NCBI GenBank assembly: GCA_018304105.1
Contig: JAGVWX010000010.1
Span: forward strand, 1 to 42,425
DNA length: 42,425 bases
Reading direction: 5' to 3'
DNA from: Candidatus Pacearchaeota archaeon
GTDB lineage: Archaea; Nanobdellota; Nanobdellia; Pacearchaeales; GW2011-AR1
Shown here: positions 16,740-25,646 of the stretch, piece after piece
Numbering within the stretch: position 1 is the stretch's first letter
How the letters are laid out: each line of letters opens with the position of its first letter
Program-made: the position numbers and the translations under genes
The notes under the pieces: generated by a model
Seen by the model: only the letters and a program-made list of their open reading frames with translations
Database searches by the model: none
What the model was told of the DNA's origin: nothing

Positions 16740-17522
16740 ATGATGATAAAGCAAGAATTAGTGAAAAGGATAAAGGAATACTTCAACCTAAATATTTATG
16801 AAACTAAAGTCTGGATTGCTTTGCTTTCAAAGGGAATTGCTTCTGCAGGTGAGATAGCTGCCATTTCAGGCGTTCCAAGGTCCAGAACATACGACGTTTT
16901 AGAATCTCTTGAAAAAAGGGGATTTGCAATCATCAAAATCGGAAAGCCGGTAAAATATATTGCAGTAAAACCAACAGAAGTCCTTGAAAAAATGAAATCT
17001 TTTACTATGCAAGAAGCTCAAGAGAAAGTGAAAAATCTTTCAACTCTCAAGGACACAACCGAATACGCGGAACTCGAAAGCCTGCATAAGTCTGGAATCT
17101 CCCCAATCAAGACTCATGAAATAACTGGCTCTTTAAGGGGCAGATCCAATGTGATTTCAAGATTGAGGGAACTAATTCAAAACGCTAAAAAAGAAATCCT
17201 CATTTCAACTTCTGTCTTCGATTTCGAAGACAAATCAAGAGTTTTGCTTCCGGCAATTGAACGGGCAATTAAAAATGATGTAAAAGTCCGGTTGTCTCTC
17301 GCCGGCCCGATAGAGAAAATAAAGAAAATTGCGGCAAAAATAAATCTTAAGCCAAGCCAGGTAGAGTCCGAAGCAAGATTATTTATATCTGATAAAACAG
17401 AAGTACTATTTATGATAACTTCAGAGAAATCTGACGAAGAAATAGGGATATGGTTAAATTCTCCATTCTTCGCGCAATCTCTGGCAAACATCATTGAGGC
17501 AGGTTCAAGCGATGGGAAATAA
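16740..17522 (+). CDS. TrmB-family transcriptional regulator
   Basis: The 260-aa protein has an N-terminal winged helix-turn-helix (residues 1-75: LNIYETKVWIALLSKG, SGVPRSRTYDVLESLEKRG) of the TrmB type, a short helical linker, and a C-terminal domain (about 120-250) resembling the phospholipase-D-like ligand domain of TrmB proteins (ILISTSVFDFEDKS). TrmB proteins usually sense sugars or other small molecules and act as repressors or activators; the ligand here is unknown. The last 11 nt overlap the next gene, so they are probably an operon. Confidence 0.85.
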   Translation: MMIKQELVKRIKEYFNLNIYETKVWIALLSKGIASAGEIAAISGVPRSRTYDVLESLEKRGFAIIKIGKPVKYIAVKPTEVLEKMKSFTMQEAQEKVKNLSTLKDTTEYAELESLHKSGISPIKTHEITGSLRGRSNVISRLRELIQNAKKEILISTSVFDFEDKSRVLLPAIERAIKNDVKVRLSLAGPIEKIKKIAAKINLKPSQVESEARLFISDKTEVLFMITSEKSDEEIGIWLNSPFFAQSLANIIEAGSSDGK

Positions 17523-17808
17523 TAATGTAAATGGTCACAGGTATGCAGGACTTAGAAGATTGTCCTGGGCAGTTGCTGTCGCGGGCGGGCTAATGGCAGT
17601 TATCGGAGAAGGACAAAGAAATGAAGCAAACAGGGCATACGACAATCTATCAAGCCAGAACTATTCTGTTTCACAAGTTCAAACAGGAACTAGACAAGCA
17701 GGAGATATAAACGCTCAAGGTTCAAGAGGGGGCAAGCTTGAACTTACAGGATTAGCCCTGGCAGCAGCCGGCGCACTTGGCATAGCATTTACAAACCGAA
17801 AAATTTAA
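17512..17808 (+). CDS. Small membrane protein with two hydrophobic segments
   Basis: The 98-aa product starts at an ATG inside the end of the TrmB-like gene. It has hydrophobic segments at residues 18-35 and 75-95, separated by a Gln/Asn/Ser-rich loop, and ends with a basic NRKI. It ends with a 4-nt overlap with the convergent cca gene. Unknown function; its coupling to TrmB suggests it is either regulated by or works with that regulator (inference). Confidence 0.6.
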   Translation: MGNNNVNGHRYAGLRRLSWAVAVAGGLMAVIGEGQRNEANRAYDNLSSQNYSVSQVQTGTRQAGDINAQGSRGGKLELTGLALAAAGALGIAFTNRKI

Positions 17809-19073
17809 TCTTCAATCTTCAAACTAGAAATTCCCATATCACTCATTTTTAACTGGCCTTCTCTTGAATTTTTCCATTTTTGCAAAAGTTCTCGAGCAGA
17901 AAAGTCAACTTTAATTTTAGCATAAATCGCTCCATCTTTTTTCAAGATTCTTTTGTTTGCTTTCTTGAATTGTTCGACATTTTCCTTTTTGTCTAAAGGC
18001 GGACCAGCCTTCAATATCTCCTTTTTTGATTTAAGAATTAAATAAAACTCTGCTTCATTACTTTCTCCTGGATAGAAAAATTCTTTTTCCCCAATTTCAA
18101 AATACTCTCCGAAAATTTTCTCCAAAAGCATTGAGAACTTTTTCATCTTTGTTCCTGCAATGTCTCCTTCCTGCCTGTTTGTCTTTAAAGCCAAATGTAA
18201 ATATTCTTTGCCTCGGGCTTTCTTTTTCATCATTTTTTCATCAAACGGCCTGAAAAAGAAGAATTTTTCAGAGCGGCCCTTCAGGAATTCCTTTGCCGTC
18301 TCCTGAAATTTTTTGAATGTCTCGCGCGAAAGCGAAGCAAGAACATTCCTTTCTTTCCACGTCGGGTCAATCAAAACAATCGGGCTTTGCAGTTTGCTTT
18401 CATTCAACTCAAAAAGAACATCGCTCTTTTTCTTGTAAAACCTTTTTATGTCAATAATTAACCTTTCGTTTTCTTTCACCTTCAAAAGTTCTTTCAACAT
18501 TTTTTCAAAACTTTTGTAATAAATAATCAGGCATTCTAATCCGTATCCTGAAAAGCCATGAACGTACGATTCAGCCCCATAAAGCCCGTTTGCCTTGAAG
18601 AATTTTTTAGCCACCGCAAGCTCTCTTTTCATTTTTTCATTCATGTTCTTTCTGACATAATTAACGTGAAAATAACTCAAGTCCGTTACATTCCTTGCTT
18701 CTTGAACTCTTTTTATTCTAACAACAGGAATAACCTCGAATGTTAACTTGCTTTCCCCGTAAACTCTGAAGTAATCTCTGCTTCCACGCATCTTTTTCAT
18801 CTCAAGCTTTAATTTTTTAACAACATCGGTTAATATTTTCTCAAGTAATTCAGAGAGATTCTCATACTTCCAGTCAAACCTTACAAAAATATCTGCGTCA
18901 TATTCTTCAGACTGAGTTAACGTTCCCTTTGCAAAGCTTCCTCCGAGAAAAACATCCGCATCGACTTTTTCCTTTACAGACACCCGCAAATTTTCAAGAA
19001 AAAAATCAAGCTCCTTTTTCATCTTAAGAAATTCTTCCCTGTTAACAGAAAAATCCAATTTCTTCCCCACCAT
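17805..19073 (-). CDS. cca: CCA-adding tRNA nucleotidyltransferase (class I)
   Basis: Adds or repairs the 3' CCA of tRNAs, which matters here because the tRNA-Thr gene lacks CCA. The 422-aa size is normal for the archaeal class I enzyme. The nucleotidyltransferase head shows GGSFAKGT then EEYDADIFVRF (about residues 44-66) and a third carboxylate in FEVIPVV (about 113). Relative to the archaeal enzyme set (E59/D61/D110 in Archaeoglobus), two carboxylates appear as D and E swapped. The central and tail domains follow (HGFSGYGLECLII). The gene lies 24 nt after arvC and is probably co-transcribed with it. Confidence 0.93.
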   Translation of the reverse strand: MVGKKLDFSVNREEFLKMKKELDFFLENLRVSVKEKVDADVFLGGSFAKGTLTQSEEYDADIFVRFDWKYENLSELLEKILTDVVKKLKLEMKKMRGSRDYFRVYGESKLTFEVIPVVRIKRVQEARNVTDLSYFHVNYVRKNMNEKMKRELAVAKKFFKANGLYGAESYVHGFSGYGLECLIIYYKSFEKMLKELLKVKENERLIIDIKRFYKKKSDVLFELNESKLQSPIVLIDPTWKERNVLASLSRETFKKFQETAKEFLKGRSEKFFFFRPFDEKMMKKKARGKEYLHLALKTNRQEGDIAGTKMKKFSMLLEKIFGEYFEIGEKEFFYPGESNEAEFYLILKSKKEILKAGPPLDKKENVEQFKKANKRILKKDGAIYAKIKVDFSARELLQKWKNSREGQLKMSDMGISSLKIED

Positions 19074-19097
19074 ATTTTTACAAAGAACTTCTGGCTT

Positions 19098-19484
19098 TTA
19101 AGCCTGTGGTTTTTTTAACTTTACAGAAAGGTCAATTATATATTTCCCATCTTCTAACTTGTAAACTCTCGGCTTGTCCGTTGCAAATAAATTTCCAAGG
19201 TCCACTGCATACTTTCCCGGCTTGATTACTTTAACGCTTTCAAAATCTAAAAATACAGGAACGTCTTCATCTTCAAAACCTGCGATTTCCCGAATGTCTT
19301 TCTCTATCTGTTTTTTGTCCTCTCCATAAAACTCAATCTCCGTTTCTTCTTCCTGCTTTACCTTGTCCAACTGTTCTTTTCGTATGTAAAAGAAAAATTT
19401 CCGTCCGCAGCTGTCACATCCCTTTAGAACTTGTTCAGAACCGTCTTCATATATTTTTGAACAATGAACACATCTATATGGCAT
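19098..19484 (-). CDS. arvC: ArvC/OapC-like zinc-ribbon protein
   Basis: The 128-aa protein starts with a zinc ribbon (YRCVHCSKIY, then GCDSCGRKFFF), followed by an acidic segment and a beta-rich C-terminal half (PGKYAVDLGNLF). This matches the archaeal zinc-ribbon family found next to an Era-like GTPase and a DUF2073 protein, named OapC/ArvC. In Haloferax the three genes were linked to extracellular vesicle formation. A TATA-like TTTATTAATAC (about 19504-19514) precedes it, so it may also have its own promoter. Family assignment rests on motif plus gene order. Confidence 0.8.
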   Translation of the reverse strand: MPYRCVHCSKIYEDGSEQVLKGCDSCGRKFFFYIRKEQLDKVKQEEETEIEFYGEDKKQIEKDIREIAGFEDEDVPVFLDFESVKVIKPGKYAVDLGNLFATDKPRVYKLEDGKYIIDLSVKLKKPQA

Positions 19485-19522
19485 GTCTTTCCAAATTTCT
19501 AAGTATTAATAAACATTTGTTT

Positions 19523-19542
19523 GGATGGCTATTCGCCTATCC
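19523..19542 (-). other. Intergenic hairpin between arvB and arvC
   Basis: GGAT-GGC-TATTC-GCC-T-ATCC folds into a 7-bp stem with one bulged T. It lies right after the arvB stop codon and upstream of a TATA-like box for arvC. It may end or process the upstream transcript; no protein-binding motif is recognised. Confidence 0.4.
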
Positions 19543-19544
19543 GT

Positions 19545-19949
19545 TTAACCCAACATTACTTCTAATTTTTTCGGATCGCGCTTAATTTCCTTGACAACTG
19601 TCGCAGGCCCTATAACTGTAAGCGCAGAATTATCTCCCACTAGTTTCTTCGCAAGATTGTGCTTGAACCTAACAAAAAAGCCCTCATTCCTCAAGTTCGG
19701 CTCTATCACTGCAAGTTCAATTCCCTTGAAACTCTTCACATGGTCAACCATTGCCATGGTATCTTCGATAAGTCTCGCTTCTTCCTCCGGTCTAAGCCTT
19801 CCATGCAAAATTACAATTTTATTTCCCAAAACAAGATTCAATATTTTCTTTACCCTTTGGGCAATCGTCAAGCCTTGCATCTCCGAAAAAGGCAAAACCT
19901 GCAGGCTCAGTCCTTTGAATTTTCCGGGCATGTTCCTTTCCGCGCTCAT
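19545..19949 (-). CDS. arvB: ArvB/OapB-like protein (DUF2073)
   Basis: The 134-aa protein matches the DUF2073 family: LSLQVLPFSEMQGLTIAQRV near the N terminus, then VILHGRLRPEEEARLIEDTM and a C-terminal LTVIGPATVVKEIKRDP. It overlaps the end of the GTPase gene by 4 nt (ATGA), so translation is probably coupled and the proteins act together. In Haloferax this family was linked to vesicle formation; the Pyrococcus homologue was reported as an RNA-binding origin-associated protein. Which activity applies here is unknown. Confidence 0.85.
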   Translation of the reverse strand: MSAERNMPGKFKGLSLQVLPFSEMQGLTIAQRVKKILNLVLGNKIVILHGRLRPEEEARLIEDTMAMVDHVKSFKGIELAVIEPNLRNEGFFVRFKHNLAKKLVGDNSALTVIGPATVVKEIKRDPKKLEVMLG

Positions 19950-20584
19950 ATTTTCCTCGCTAGTCTGAACAGTGCTTCATAAAACTCGTCCATATTCAAT
20001 CCATCTTTGGCAGAAATTCCCACGACTTCATATTCAGGAAACGCTCCTTCGATTCTTTTCACATCAGCTTTCTTTAGGTCTATTTTATTTCCAACAACCA
20101 AAATAGGAATTTTTCTCGCAACAAGATTTCCGATTATAGTTATGTTTACTTGTGAATAAGGGTTTTCAGTAGCATCTATAACGACAACAACTGCATCAAC
20201 GTCATCAAGCCACTTAATCGCTTCAATTATTCCTTGAGTCGCTTCCTTTGCCCGCTGTTTTGCGACTTTCTTTTTCAGTCCAAATCTCAGAAAATTTTCG
20301 TAGTCTATTTTTGTGGCAATTCCAGGCGTGTCAATAAGCTTGAAAGTCATAACCTTTCCTTTGTATTTTATTTCAACTTTTTCTTTCACTTGAACATTTC
20401 TTGTTTCATGCGGGACTGCGCTGACTGCTCCAATCTCTTCTCCAGTCCAGTCTTTGCAGATTCGGTTTGCAAGAGAGGTCTTGCCTGCATTTGGCGGCCC
20501 ATAAAAGCCAATCCTCAAATTTTCTCGTCTCTTAAATAGCCCTCCAAAAATTCTAGCCGAAAATCTTTTTAATAGTTTAAACAT
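19946..20584 (-). CDS. arvA: ArvA/OapA-like small GTPase (Era-like)
   Basis: The 212-aa GTPase has all G motifs: G1 GPPNAGKTS (residues 30-38), G2 region HETRNVQV, G3 DTPG, G4 NKID and G5 SAKDG. The N-terminal 25 residues are basic and amphipathic (LKRFSARIFGGLFKRRENLR), which could allow membrane association. It is the first gene of the ArvABC set and starts 5 nt after the stop codon of the 937-aa surface protein, so it is likely in that operon. In haloarchaea the orthologous family drives extracellular vesicle production; the role here is inferred. Confidence 0.88.
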   Translation of the reverse strand: MFKLLKRFSARIFGGLFKRRENLRIGFYGPPNAGKTSLANRICKDWTGEEIGAVSAVPHETRNVQVKEKVEIKYKGKVMTFKLIDTPGIATKIDYENFLRFGLKKKVAKQRAKEATQGIIEAIKWLDDVDAVVVVIDATENPYSQVNITIIGNLVARKIPILVVGNKIDLKKADVKRIEGAFPEYEVVGISAKDGLNMDEFYEALFRLARKI

Positions 20585-20589
20585 CTTAT

Positions 20590-23403
20590 CTATAAATTTG
20601 GTCGTTTAATAAATCTTGTGTCTATTGGCCTTCCGCCTTGCTGCTTTTCAATTTCTTTCCTTACTTTTCTGTTTTCAGCAAACTTGAAAAGTGGAATTTC
20701 CCACATTCCTGTTCTCTTTCCTTCTAATTTATTAAATGCATAAGTTATCTGCTCGCCAGTCCATTTTCTGTTTTTAAGGCTGCTTTTTATCTCAGAATCC
20801 TTAAGCCCGTTTCGTCTGGAGTTATATATGAAGTTCAACAAATTGTAAAGGTCATTTGAATTCGGGAAGAGATGTCTTTCGTAATTTCTCTTGTACCAAG
20901 TTTGCAAAATTAAATAAATCGTCAGAAATAAAATAATTATGATGCTTATTCCCAAAATGAATCTTTTCCAAAGAAAATTTCCCTCAGGGTCGCAGTTTTC
21001 AAGCCAACATTCTTTGATGGGTCTTGAATCTATTCCTAAGCTTTCTGGGCTTGGAGAAATGTAAACTCCCAAATCCATTATGTTCGGCGCATTTGCGCCA
21101 GCAATCAAAAATTCCACGCTTGAAATTTCTTCTTGGCTTAAATCCACATAAGTTCCTCCGCTTACGCTCGTCTCAGAAAACAAGTCTCCTTGAGAAGAAA
21201 ACACCAAACCACTTTTAGGATAATCAATTACCAAGTAAGCAGCTGATTCTGGCTCTTTTTTTTCAGTCAAAATTATCTTGTATTTCTTAAGGAGTTCAGC
21301 ATCTTGCAAGTCTTCCCGAGCAGAGATAGTTTCAAAGCTGACGCTCACATCATAATGTTCATTCATCCAGCCAAAAACATTCGCTTTCAAATCTTCCATG
21401 TTAGAAATCTCTTCAGTTGCGCCCACAATTTCAAGTATATGTGCCATATCGGCACCGCCATAACCAATATCTCCGGGAAGCGTTCCGCTTGTGCTAGTAT
21501 AAACCGAGTTCGGAATATCCAAACTAATCAAGCCCTCTATAATTGCAATGTAATCTTCCTCGGAAGAATCAGTATCCAAGTTGCTATACTCTGCTCTTTT
21601 TGCCTGCACAAGCGTTTTTTTCGCATCTAGTCCGATGGCGCTTGACAAGGGCGTCTTCACCCAAGCAGGATAACCGTTCATGTCCGACTCAAGAATGGCG
21701 ATTCTGTTTTCATAATCTTTCAATGTCAGCTCTGCAGATTTTTTTGCATCTCCAACAACCACTTTAAATCTTTTTGTAGAATTTTTCGCAGGGCTTGTTC
21801 CAACAGGCGCCTTGTTAAGAATTACTTTCACCATATATTCTCCAGATTCGCCATACAAATGTTTTGCATTAACTCCGGGAACTGTAACGGCAGGAGTTCC
21901 ATCGTCAAAATTCCAAACAGATGAAGTTACATTTACGCTGCTTCTCGCCGTAAAAGAAGTTTCCCTTCCTATAAACGCAAATCTCGGCACAAGTTCAAAA
22001 GGAAATCCTATTTCCACTTTAATTACCTTGCTTATGACATCCTTTTCTCCAAGATACAATTTAAAATTATAATTTCCATTCTTGTCCGGAACATCAAAGT
22101 CCATCTTGTTTACTTTTATTTTTGACCAATTAGAACTCACCTTTGCAGGCCTTTCATTTAGTTCGTAAATGTCATCGTTAGTTTCACTAATTGACTTGTT
22201 CCCTGAGGCAGCGTATTTGTATGTTAGTTTTACGGCATCAATCGCCTGATTTTCTCCTTCATGTCTTCCCCAAATGCTGAAAGGAATAACGCACCCATTT
22301 TCTCCAGAGCAATTCATCCCATAAGTCTCTTTGATATAATTTGTCAGGTCATCTTTAAGGATTTCACCGGTCATTTCCTTATAGGCGTCTTTGTTAAATT
22401 CAACAGTTTCTATTCTGTCATATCCTCGGGGCTTAATGTAAAGGTTGTAATCTATATCAAAATCTTCCTTGGACACTTCGTCCCCCCATTCAAAAACAAG
22501 CCCGCATTTTTCATCGTTATCTTCATTTACTTTTATAGAAAAATAATCCGAAGCGGAATATTCGTCGGTATAAACGCAGACCAGTGCATCAAACTTTTCA
22601 AGCGAAGAATAATTAATAAAAACGCCAGATACGTTGCCTTTCGGCAAGTCGTCGTATCCATTCCAGCCCAACTGTTCTTCTCCCCCATCAGCCGGGAACA
22701 TTGCAAAACTTATAGAACCGCCCGCTTTTTTTGCGATAATGTCTCCGCCTATTTCATAAGAAGCAGAAGCAGGAATATCTTTCATGTATTCGCAATAAGG
22801 TTCTTCTCCGATAGGAATTTCTCTTGTATCTTCCTCTTCGTCAAAACATCCTTCGTTTCTATTTTTCCCGGGATAAAAAGTATCTCCGCAATTTCCTAGT
22901 GACCCTTTATATGGCTTGTTGTTATAAAAGTCAACGCTTCCATCGTTAAACAAGTCTATGAAAACCTGGTTATAACAAGAAGCATTTGCAAAAACATCAA
23001 CGTTAAACTCCAAATCTTCCACGCTTCTTATCAATTTATTCTCTTTTATCTTAAATCCGTACAAGTCTTCATCATCGTCCAAGCTAATCCCTTTCCCCGT
23101 CGCCCCGCTATGCGAAACATAATAACTCTTGCAATTTACGGGATCGCATATATAATCTTCTCCTTTTGTAAGATTCATAGCATCAAAAACTTCAAGCAGT
23201 TTTATCTTATGTTTATCTAAACTGTTCGTGAAATAGACGTTTTCCTGCTTGTCAAAGCTCATGTTTAAAATTCCTGAAATAACGTCTCCTTCCAAATAAT
23301 TTTCATCTATAAAAGAAGAATTTTTTTTAATGTCAAAACCTACAGCACTAGCTAGACCTAATACTAAAAAAAATCCAATTAAGCAGGAGATTAGTTTTCT
23401 CAT
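20590..23403 (-). CDS. Large membrane-anchored surface protein with PKD domain and cytosolic wHTH-like tail
   Basis: The 937-aa product has a signal peptide at MRKLISCLIGFFLVLGLASA, a long ectodomain of unknown fold with several Cys, a PKD-type beta-sandwich around residues 480-560 (SSVWNFDDGTPAVTVPG, then HLYGESGEYMVKV), helical regions, and a transmembrane helix near 825-850. The C-terminal 90 residues are basic and cytosolic; NGLKDSEIKSSLKNRKWTGEQITYAFNKL resembles a small winged-helix or helical domain common in DPANN membrane proteins. The start is the ATG of an ATGA overlap with the upstream gene. It may join surface contacts to cytosolic partners; function unknown. Confidence 0.8.
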   Translation of the reverse strand: MRKLISCLIGFFLVLGLASAVGFDIKKNSSFIDENYLEGDVISGILNMSFDKQENVYFTNSLDKHKIKLLEVFDAMNLTKGEDYICDPVNCKSYYVSHSGATGKGISLDDDEDLYGFKIKENKLIRSVEDLEFNVDVFANASCYNQVFIDLFNDGSVDFYNNKPYKGSLGNCGDTFYPGKNRNEGCFDEEEDTREIPIGEEPYCEYMKDIPASASYEIGGDIIAKKAGGSISFAMFPADGGEEQLGWNGYDDLPKGNVSGVFINYSSLEKFDALVCVYTDEYSASDYFSIKVNEDNDEKCGLVFEWGDEVSKEDFDIDYNLYIKPRGYDRIETVEFNKDAYKEMTGEILKDDLTNYIKETYGMNCSGENGCVIPFSIWGRHEGENQAIDAVKLTYKYAASGNKSISETNDDIYELNERPAKVSSNWSKIKVNKMDFDVPDKNGNYNFKLYLGEKDVISKVIKVEIGFPFELVPRFAFIGRETSFTARSSVNVTSSVWNFDDGTPAVTVPGVNAKHLYGESGEYMVKVILNKAPVGTSPAKNSTKRFKVVVGDAKKSAELTLKDYENRIAILESDMNGYPAWVKTPLSSAIGLDAKKTLVQAKRAEYSNLDTDSSEEDYIAIIEGLISLDIPNSVYTSTSGTLPGDIGYGGADMAHILEIVGATEEISNMEDLKANVFGWMNEHYDVSVSFETISAREDLQDAELLKKYKIILTEKKEPESAAYLVIDYPKSGLVFSSQGDLFSETSVSGGTYVDLSQEEISSVEFLIAGANAPNIMDLGVYISPSPESLGIDSRPIKECWLENCDPEGNFLWKRFILGISIIIILFLTIYLILQTWYKRNYERHLFPNSNDLYNLLNFIYNSRRNGLKDSEIKSSLKNRKWTGEQITYAFNKLEGKRTGMWEIPLFKFAENRKVRKEIEKQQGGRPIDTRFIKRPNL

Positions 23404-25175
23404 TTTTTTCTTTTGGAGTAAGCATAAACCAAGGCGATTATAATCACAGCTAAAGCAAGTCCAAGCGCCCCAATCAATGGTAATTGAATTACTCTCGGAC
23501 ACATAATATTTGCTTCGCAAGTTGCTCCAACGCCGCATCCAGCGTTACAAGTCCCGGTTCCTCCAGACGGAAAAAGGTAAGCCGTAACATTAACTCTCCT
23601 AAACGGATTGTCTTGAGTGCAACGTTGCGTTATATTGTAATCCAGCCTGCAGATTCCTCCAGGGTTAGCAGTAGCATTATACCAGAAATAACATTCCCCA
23701 TCATATGTTGTAGGAGTATCGGCATTTTCGTCAAATCCGCATCCCCACGCAGTCAAAGTATCAGTCGAATTGCCGTACCCATTGTTCACGGGCTCGGTTG
23801 TTCCCGGCACGCAGCTCTTGGTGCATGAATCATTTCTCAAAGAATTATTTAGTTCGGTATTTCCGGGATAAACTAAATTATAATCCTGGCAGCTGCTTGG
23901 AGATAAAACGACTCCTGCTTCATCTCCCGGCATTTCAAACGGTTCTTTATCTCTGCAAAAGTCATAACCCTCGCAGTCAGAAGGATCAAATGTACATTCA
24001 TCTGTACAACTCAATCCCGTCCCAGTTCCATAGTTTGTGCTTTCGCAAGTGCTATCTCCCAACTCTGCAGGAGTGCAACCATCTGTTCCACAATCGCACT
24101 GCTCTCCGGCACCCGACACGCCTCCGGCATCCGGTTCAACTCTTTCATTTCCACAAACATTTTCGCTATTATCCTGCGAATTGGCACAACCTTCATCATA
24201 GGGTATTCCATCGCATCCATTCCAGTCACATGTATCATCACCATCATCATCGTTCTCATTCTGGCACTGCGCCTTTGGATTTGTTTCATCATCATCGCCT
24301 GGACCTGTGCAGCTAAAATCGGCTGGAAAATCTGTTGCACCGTCCCCAATACCACCATTTTCATTATCTAAAGTATCGCTGCATTCTGCTAAATTACAAT
24401 TAGAAGTATCAAATTGGCAAGTAGTATCTGAACACTCAAGATTTCCGCTCGCAAAAGGGCTATCCGGTGCATAGTCCGCACAAGTTTTTCCACCCAAATT
24501 GTAGTGTATGCTATTATCATAGCAAGTATTACCACGCCCGCAATCACACGTTTCAGTCACTTCAAGCTTTCCATTTCCGCATATCACTTCGCAGTCGCCC
24601 GGGCAATTTATCGGATTTTCTCCTTGAGCTTCATCACAAGTTCCATCATAATCGCACCTGCAAGATGAAGAAGCAGATTTACAGCAAATAGAATAATCAT
24701 AATAATTTGTTAATGCAATATGCGCGTTTGTATTATTGCTAATTGAAGCAATTAGACAGTAACTGTTCTTGTCTGGAAGGATTGTTTCATTGCAATTCTC
24801 CCTAGCGCTTTGAAGAAAACAACGTAAATCTCCATAAGAAACATTTTGATATCCATCAGTATTGATGCTCAAGTTCTCCGCATGCGCATTAATCTGCCCG
24901 GAAAGTCTCAATATCGTGTTAAGCCCGCTAGGGTTGTGCGAATTACTTCCGGAAGGATACAAATCCGAAAAGGAGTCGTTATAACATATTTCAAATGGAT
25001 AATTTCCTGCCCCATTCCATACTTCCCCATGAGCATTCGTATCAGAGCTTATTGCAAACAATTCCTGATTGTCACTTGAACAGTTATGCCCTTCATAAGC
25101 TCTCACTTCGCCAGCGCCAAAAAACAAAGCCATCGCCAACGCTAAAACCCAAAGGCCAGTATGCACCCTCTTCAT
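23400..25175 (-). CDS. Cys-rich surface protein with CGNG repeats and C-terminal anchor
   Basis: The 591-aa protein has a signal peptide ending near EVRA and an N-terminal region (LRLSGQINAHAE, SCRCDYDGTC) rich in Cys. It then has repeated DUF4215-like motifs CGNGKLEVTETCDCG and CGNERVEPD...GEQCDCG, an acidic Asp/Asn-rich stretch, and a transmembrane helix (LPLIGALGLALAVIIIALVY) with a short KRKK tail. The fold is probably held by many disulfides. It is preceded by a TATA-like CTTTATAAAG and overlaps the next surface gene by 4 nt. Possible adhesin or surface layer component; not proven. Confidence 0.8.
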   Translation of the reverse strand: MKRVHTGLWVLALAMALFFGAGEVRAYEGHNCSSDNQELFAISSDTNAHGEVWNGAGNYPFEICYNDSFSDLYPSGSNSHNPSGLNTILRLSGQINAHAENLSINTDGYQNVSYGDLRCFLQSARENCNETILPDKNSYCLIASISNNTNAHIALTNYYDYSICCKSASSSCRCDYDGTCDEAQGENPINCPGDCEVICGNGKLEVTETCDCGRGNTCYDNSIHYNLGGKTCADYAPDSPFASGNLECSDTTCQFDTSNCNLAECSDTLDNENGGIGDGATDFPADFSCTGPGDDDETNPKAQCQNENDDDGDDTCDWNGCDGIPYDEGCANSQDNSENVCGNERVEPDAGGVSGAGEQCDCGTDGCTPAELGDSTCESTNYGTGTGLSCTDECTFDPSDCEGYDFCRDKEPFEMPGDEAGVVLSPSSCQDYNLVYPGNTELNNSLRNDSCTKSCVPGTTEPVNNGYGNSTDTLTAWGCGFDENADTPTTYDGECYFWYNATANPGGICRLDYNITQRCTQDNPFRRVNVTAYLFPSGGTGTCNAGCGVGATCEANIMCPRVIQLPLIGALGLALAVIIIALVYAYSKRKK

Positions 25176-25194
25176 CCCTATCCATGAGAATCGA

Positions 25195-25204
25195 ACTTTA
25201 TAAA
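25195..25204 (-). promoter_or_regulatory. TATA box upstream of the surface-protein/ArvABC run
   Basis: CTTTATAAAG lies 20-29 nt before the ATG at 25175, in the 39-nt gap after the pilin-like gene. It would start a transcript covering the two surface proteins and arvA-arvB. Confidence 0.45.
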
Positions 25205-25214
25205 GTTTATCAGG

Positions 25215-25646
25215 TTAGAGCACATTTCTCCACATGAAAACCTTTACTTTTTTCGGTTCGATTGTCTTGTTTTTCACGCTTCCGCTAATCACTCTTTCAG
25301 AAGAAAAAATATCCTGTTCAGTATCCGGATAAGGATTCAGGTAACAAACCTCTGTCACCGTTGCATTGCATATTTCTACCGAAATATTAATTATTGGATT
25401 TTTTAGTTTGTCCTTTAAAGACAATTCTATATCTCTTTCCAAAATTTCTTCATCTTCTCCATCGGCTAAACTTTCTCTGAATGTCAGATTTCTCGCAATT
25501 TCTTCCATCAGCGAGGGAATAACCGACCCCACATCTGCACTTTCCGGAATCTTCCTCTGGGCAGATAAAAAAACAAGAGAAACAAAAATTATCAATATCG
25601 CAATAGTCGCTTCAATGATTTTTAGAAATCCCCTTTTGTTTACCAT
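25215..25646 (-). CDS. Type IV pilin-like protein
   Basis: The 143-aa protein has a very short leader VNKRG followed by the helix FLKIIEATIAILIIFVSLVF. The E in the helix fits the Glu5 position of many type IV pilins. The head is about 115 residues with two Cys (EICNATVTEVCYL). It overlaps the upstream pilin-like gene by 7 nt, so they are probably co-translated; both precede the Cys-rich surface genes. Minor pilin role is inferred. Confidence 0.72.
   Translation of the reverse strand: MVNKRGFLKIIEATIAILIIFVSLVFLSAQRKIPESADVGSVIPSLMEEIARNLTFRESLADGEDEEILERDIELSLKDKLKNPIINISVEICNATVTEVCYLNPYPDTEQDIFSSERVISGSVKNKTIEPKKVKVFMWRNVL

Noticed and set aside
23798-24316. His-rich frame opposite the 591-aa surface protein
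   Set aside because: Histidines come from the complement of Asp-rich codons in the real gene; no start context or domain.
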